54,012 nt of DNA. Source: UBA11475 sp045655805. GTDB taxonomy: Bacteria; Bacillota; Clostridia; Christensenellales; Borkfalkiaceae. Below are positions 50,630-54,012 of this stretch, one piece after another. The first letter of the stretch is position 1, and each line of letters starts with the position of its first letter. The notes under the pieces were generated by a model, which worked only from the letters and a program-made list of their open reading frames with translations, made no database searches and was not told the origin of the DNA. The translations under genes and the position numbers were made by a program. The DNA is taken from NCBI GenBank assembly GCA_045655805.1, contig JAZOPZ010000020.1:1-54012 (forward strand), in the 5' to 3' direction.

Positions 50630-51958
50630 ATGTTTGACTTTTCACAAATAAAAAAAGTAAGCACTTTCTACCTTATTGGTATAGGTGGCGTAAGTATGAG
50701 CGCACTAGCCTTGCGCCTTAAAGAAAAGGGCTTTTTGGTAGCGGGAACGGAAGTTTGTAAAAACACTTTTACTGATAAACTTGAACAGCACGGCATCAAA
50801 ATAAACGCTAAACATAACGAAAAAAACATAGACGGTTTTGATGCGGTAGTATATTCTTCAGCAATACGTTCAACCTGTCCTGAATTAAAAGAGGCAAAAC
50901 GAAAAAAACTTTTAATCTTGAGTCGTGGTGAATTACTTGCCTACTTACTTTCGGAATTCAAAACTGTTATCGCCGTTGCCGGCACTCATGGTAAAACTAC
51001 TACGACCACTATGATTGCCGAAATTTTTTCAGCCTATCAACCTGTTACTGTATTTATCGGTGGCGATAGCGTCAAATTCTCAAATTACACGGCAAATGGT
51101 AACGACGTAGCAATAGTTGAGGCTTGTGAGTATCAACGAAATTTTTTACACCTACACCCCACCGATACAATAATATTAAATATTGATAAAGACCATACTG
51201 ATTGCTACCCCACACTTTTAAGCGCACAAACGGCCTATAAGCAATTTTCAAAAAACACCTATTGTATTGCAAACGGTGACGACAAAAATTGCAAATTTTT
51301 AACTACTAAAATTAAATTCGGTAAAAATCCAAAAAATGATTTTTACGCAAACAAAATTAAGGTTAAAAAAGGCAAGACTACTTTTGATTTATACATAAAA
51401 GGAAAACGCAAAACTAAAATAGTCTTAAATGCCTTAGGCGAACACAACGCAATAAATAGTCTTTCTGCTATAGTCGTAGCGTTAAAGTACGGAATACCCC
51501 TAAAAACCATTAAAAAATCCCTTAAAAATTATAAGGGAGTTAGTCGTAGAAACGAACACCTTGGTCAAGTTTCACACACCCGTTACTATGCCGACTACTG
51601 CCATCACCCACAAGAAATCTCTGCTTTTTTAAAAAATAAACAACTTGCCAAAAAAGATTTAATAGTCTTTCAGCCACACACTTATTCACGAACAAAAGCC
51701 TTATTTAACGACTTTATTTTAGCGCTAAACACAAAGTGTGATATTGCTATATTTAAGACTTACCCAGCAAGAGAACCATTTGATAAACAAGGCGACGGAT
51801 ACACTCTTTTTGAGGAACTACATAAAACAAAAAACGGCGTATACTATTTTGATAATATCAACGAACTTTTAGAAAAATCAAAACAATATAAAAGCGTCTA
51901 TATTTTAGGGGCAGGTAATTTATACGACGATGTTAAAAGGATAGTATTTTCAGCCTAA
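50630..51958 (+). CDS. murC: UDP-N-acetylmuramate--L-alanine ligase
   Basis: A 442-aa Mur ligase that adds L-Ala to UDP-MurNAc in peptidoglycan synthesis. The N-terminal UDP-binding domain has FYLIGIGGVSMSALAL (~15), the ATP loop is VAGTHGKTTTTTMIAE (~115), the middle domain has EACEYQRNFLHLHP (~165) and LNIDKDHTDCY, and the C-terminal domain starts near GVSRRNEHLG (~305) with YADYCHHPQEISAFL and FQPHTYSRTKAL. The start is at MFDFSQ; the open frame continues upstream but overlaps spoVG on the other strand and has no ribosome site. A hairpin terminator follows. Confidence 0.95.
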   Translation: MFDFSQIKKVSTFYLIGIGGVSMSALALRLKEKGFLVAGTEVCKNTFTDKLEQHGIKINAKHNEKNIDGFDAVVYSSAIRSTCPELKEAKRKKLLILSRGELLAYLLSEFKTVIAVAGTHGKTTTTTMIAEIFSAYQPVTVFIGGDSVKFSNYTANGNDVAIVEACEYQRNFLHLHPTDTIILNIDKDHTDCYPTLLSAQTAYKQFSKNTYCIANGDDKNCKFLTTKIKFGKNPKNDFYANKIKVKKGKTTFDLYIKGKRKTKIVLNALGEHNAINSLSAIVVALKYGIPLKTIKKSLKNYKGVSRRNEHLGQVSHTRYYADYCHHPQEISAFLKNKQLAKKDLIVFQPHTYSRTKALFNDFILALNTKCDIAIFKTYPAREPFDKQGDGYTLFEELHKTKNGVYYFDNINELLEKSKQYKSVYILGAGNLYDDVKRIVFSA

Positions 51959-51964
51959 AAACAC

Positions 51965-51987
51965 AAAGCGACATCAGTCGCTTTTTT
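51965..51987 (+). terminator. Terminator of murC
   Basis: AAAGCGAC/GTCGCTTTTTT with loop ATCA just after the murC stop codon. Confidence 0.88.
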
Positions 51988-52000
51988 ATTTGTATAAATG

Positions 52001-52029
52001 TAGACAAAACAGTTTTATTATGTTATAAT
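52001..52029 (+). promoter_or_regulatory. Promoter of the MFS transporter gene
   Basis: TAGACA (52001-52006), 17-bp spacer, TATAAT (52024-52029), with ATGGAG before the ATG at 52065. Confidence 0.7.
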
Positions 52030-52064
52030 AATCGAAGTAATAAAAATTTTATGGAGTACTTTTT

Positions 52065-53714
52065 ATGAAACTTAACTACAAAAAAGTTATTCTCGTCGGA
52101 TTTGCGTTCTTTTTAATAAGCGCATTTTGGCAAGCGTACGATTCGATCGTACCTATGATTTTAGTTAACAAATTCGGTTTAAGCCAATCAGTATCAGGTA
52201 TCATTATGGCGATTGATAATATTCTCGCCGTAGTATTGTTACCACTCTTTGGTACACTCTCCGACAAAACGAACTCTCGTTTTGGCAAGCGTACACCGTA
52301 TATCGTTTTAGGTACTATTTTGGCTATTAGCGCTTTCGTTGGTATGACTTTTGCCGACAACGCTCAACTCAAAAACCTTTACGCTGAAAAAAACGACCAA
52401 GAATTTATAACTACCGTTTGGGACGCTGACCTTGAAATCACCAATGTTGAAAAGACTGAAAATATTTTAACCAAAGATTATGCGTCTAGAATCTACTTCA
52501 ATAAAGATTTTGAAGAACTTACCCCAGAAAAACAAACGGCACTTAAAAACGCTTTCCTTGATTTAGCAAACCCTGAAAGTGAAAATAAGAATATAATGTA
52601 CTCCTATGATAACGGCGTGTACACAGTTAACGAAACTGGTAGAAACAGTATCAGAACTAACCTTTTAGTGGCGTCTAGAACTGCTTTCGCCAAAGAAACT
52701 ACTTCTAACAACCCTGCACCGTTAATCGTATTTATTTGTATATTATTACTCGTGCTCGTATCAATGGCAACTTTCCGTTCGCCAGCAGTAGCGCTTATGC
52801 CTGACGTTACCGTTAAGCCTTTGCGTTCAAAAGCAAACGCAGTTATCAACCTTATGGGTACTGCAGGTGGTATTATAGTTCTCGCACTCGGTATAGTATT
52901 CGGTACGGGACAATTCAAAAACCAAATGATGTCTTACACCGTATTCGTTTCGGCTGTTTGCGCAGTTATGGCTATCGGTCTTACCGTATTTATTTTGAAA
53001 GTTCGCGAACCAAAATGGTCGCTTGAAATGCAAGAAGAACAAGCAAAACTTGACGCTGAAGATAGTCAAGAAGAAACTAATCAATCTTCAGGTGAAAAAC
53101 TTGATAAGAGCAAGTTAATCTCTTTACTTTTAATCCTTGCATCAGTTGCTCTTTGGTATATGGGCTATAATGCTGTAACTTCAAAATACTCACTCTACGC
53201 AACTAACGTTTTGATGAAAGATTATAACTCAACGCTTATAATCGCCCAAGGCGCAGCAATAATTTCTTATATACCAGTAGGTATGCTTGCAAGCAAAATC
53301 GGTAGAAAGAAAACTATCTTAATCGGTGTTACCGTACTTGCAGTTGCGTTCTTCTCTGCAATCTTCGCTAACCCTAACACCCCACTTTTAGTAATGTATT
53401 TAATCTTTGCATTAGCAGGTATCGGTTGGGCAACTATCAACGTTAACTCTTTCCCAATGGTTGTTGAACTTGCTAAAAACAGCAATGTCGGTAAATACAC
53501 GGGTTACTACTACACGGCTAGTATGGCTGCGCAAGCAATTACCCCTTGGGTAAGCGGTCTTATTATGGACGCCTTTGGCACTATGAAACCTTTATTCCCT
53601 TACGCAACTATATTCGTAGCACTTGCTTTCGTTACTATGTTCTTCGTTAAACACGGTGACGCAAGACCTGACGCACCTAAATCTAAACTTGAAATGTTAG
53701 GTGCTGACGACTAA
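52065..53714 (+). CDS. MFS transporter, SLC45/GPH-like sugar carrier
   Basis: A 549-aa transporter with about 12 helices. The first helices run VILVGFAFFLISAFWQAYD and contain the loop GTLSDKTNSRFGKRTPYI (MFS motif A-like, residues ~65-85), repeated in the second half as IPVGMLASKIGRKKTIL (~405). This matches SLC45-like clostridial carriers for disaccharides. Between the third and fourth helices there is a ~115-residue polar insertion (~105-220; KNLYAEKNDQEF through TSNNPAP), predicted outside the cell, which is unusual for MFS proteins. A second acidic linker (~325-345) joins the halves. It is monocistronic and ends just before the right repeat, whose hairpin can act as terminator. Confidence 0.85.
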   Translation: MKLNYKKVILVGFAFFLISAFWQAYDSIVPMILVNKFGLSQSVSGIIMAIDNILAVVLLPLFGTLSDKTNSRFGKRTPYIVLGTILAISAFVGMTFADNAQLKNLYAEKNDQEFITTVWDADLEITNVEKTENILTKDYASRIYFNKDFEELTPEKQTALKNAFLDLANPESENKNIMYSYDNGVYTVNETGRNSIRTNLLVASRTAFAKETTSNNPAPLIVFICILLLVLVSMATFRSPAVALMPDVTVKPLRSKANAVINLMGTAGGIIVLALGIVFGTGQFKNQMMSYTVFVSAVCAVMAIGLTVFILKVREPKWSLEMQEEQAKLDAEDSQEETNQSSGEKLDKSKLISLLLILASVALWYMGYNAVTSKYSLYATNVLMKDYNSTLIIAQGAAIISYIPVGMLASKIGRKKTILIGVTVLAVAFFSAIFANPNTPLLVMYLIFALAGIGWATINVNSFPMVVELAKNSNVGKYTGYYYTASMAAQAITPWVSGLIMDAFGTMKPLFPYATIFVALAFVTMFFVKHGDARPDAPKSKLEMLGADD

Positions 53715-53741
53715 TTAAAACTTAATACAAAAAGCGTCGGA

Positions 53742-53882
53742 TTAGGCAGTTCCTATAAGGGAATTAAAATTTAACACAAAAGTGTAGCCCACTATACTTC
53801 GCAAGTAGCGAAATATAGTGGGCTTTTCTTATCCACAAAAGATTAAGATAATTTAGTTTTATTTTTAGCCTTGTGGCTAAAA
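53742..53882. repeat. Right copy of ~141-bp inverted intergenic repeat
   Basis: The reverse complement of 1-141, ungapped, with an identical core at 53742-53824. The 39-nt hairpin (AGCCCACTATA/TATAGTGGGCT) is at 53786-53824, followed by TTTT, so it can end the MFS transcript. The element and its left partner enclose 53.6 kb. Confidence 0.9.
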
Positions 53883-54005
53883 GTGATATGCAAGACAAGT
53901 CTTGCGTTATATTGCGACTTTTAGTCGCAGTTATATTAAATAAATCCACAACTTGCCGATAGGCAAATTTCACCGCCGTAGGCGATATCACTTGTCGTTA
54001 GACAA
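53865..54005. repeat. Array of short perfect hairpins
   Basis: At least six small stems lie in a row: TTAGCC/GGCTAA (53865-53880), GCAAGAC/GTCTTGC (53890-53905), TGCGACT/AGTCGCA (53913-53929), TTGCC/GGCAA (53953-53966), CGCC/GGCG (53974-53984) and TTGTC/GACAA (53992-54005). Each has a 2-5 nt loop and a different stem; the links are AT-rich (GTTATATT, GATATCAC, ATATAAC). It is non-coding and mosaic, and is cut by the window end. The rest of 53715-54012 contains no gene that I can support. Confidence 0.75.
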
Positions 54006-54012
54006 ATATAAC

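Noticed and set aside
1..53882. The inverted repeats as ends of an IS or composite transposon
   Set aside because: There is no transposase or integrase in the window, no target duplication can be seen, and most enclosed genes are housekeeping.
53764..53991. A 75-codon minus-strand reading frame over the terminal repeat and hairpin array
   Set aside because: It is a translation of the palindromic repeats, has no ribosome site, and its left part is shared with the non-coding inverted repeat at 1-141.

Overview
The window is AT-rich and reads as chromosomal DNA of an anaerobic, Gram-positive-type Clostridia (Bacillota). This rests on SpoVG, DUF4364, DUF1846, CdaA and DUF1015 proteins, a Re-type citrate synthase, sigma-A promoters (TTGACA-17-TATAAT), AGGAGG ribosome sites and frequent intrinsic terminators. 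A gut or host-associated lineage such as Christensenellales is a reasonable guess from the sialic-acid genes and metabolism, but there is no rRNA here to settle it. The two ends carry the same 141-bp intergenic repeat in inverted orientation, so the window may be a whole contig that broke at a multicopy repeat.

Layout. 0-10.4 kb: a glycan-use and partly decaying accessory region. It holds a serine hydrolase, an internally deleted GH28 pseudogene, two AraC regulators, a secreted sialate-esterase-like protein, a sialidase with no normal start codon, a doubly frameshifted N-acetylneuraminate lyase and a DUF6259 glycosidase-like protein. 10.4-14.8 kb: FeoA, then an aconitase / GntR-FCD regulator / Re-citrate synthase operon (oxidative TCA branch toward 2-oxoglutarate and glutamate) with a palindromic operator in its promoter. 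14.8-25.6 kb: TypA, a PTS IIC-like protein with an unknown partner, DUF4364, a TetR-controlled ABC exporter, DUF1846, an ApbE lipoprotein, an LDH-fold dehydrogenase predicted to act on malate, and a small membrane protein. 25.6-34.1 kb: an araC gene directly upstream of parE-parC, a GH3 glycosidase that shares operator repeats with that araC, and a PAP2 phosphatase. 34.1-42.1 kb: a compact operon holA - cdaA - 35-codon CdaR-like mini gene - DUF1015 - aspartokinase - malic enzyme, preceded by comEC. 42.1-43.3 kb: 6S RNA, an SDR dehydrogenase and tRNA-Glu(CTC) with its terminator. 43.3-54 kb: a frameshifted fragment, a cytidylate-kinase-like protein, a DUF5058 / membrane partner / M20 peptidase module, proBAC, spoVG, murC, an MFS sugar transporter and the terminal repeat with a hairpin array.

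Points that stand out: (1) a 35-aa membrane ORF where CdaR normally sits next to cdaA; (2) four genes whose -10 box lies 5-6 nt before the ATG, implying leaderless mRNAs; (3) matching TTTGAGAA boxes at helical spacing in front of an araC gene and a GH3 gene; (4) an LDH-family enzyme with Arg at the classical specificity position; (5) a decaying sialic-acid locus; (6) ComEC with an eroded metallo-hydrolase domain; (7) 6S RNA running straight into a protein gene. No phage, IS transposase, CRISPR array or defence island was seen, and I do not claim a wholly new system. The mini-CdaR gene and the leaderless start class are the best candidates for something undescribed.
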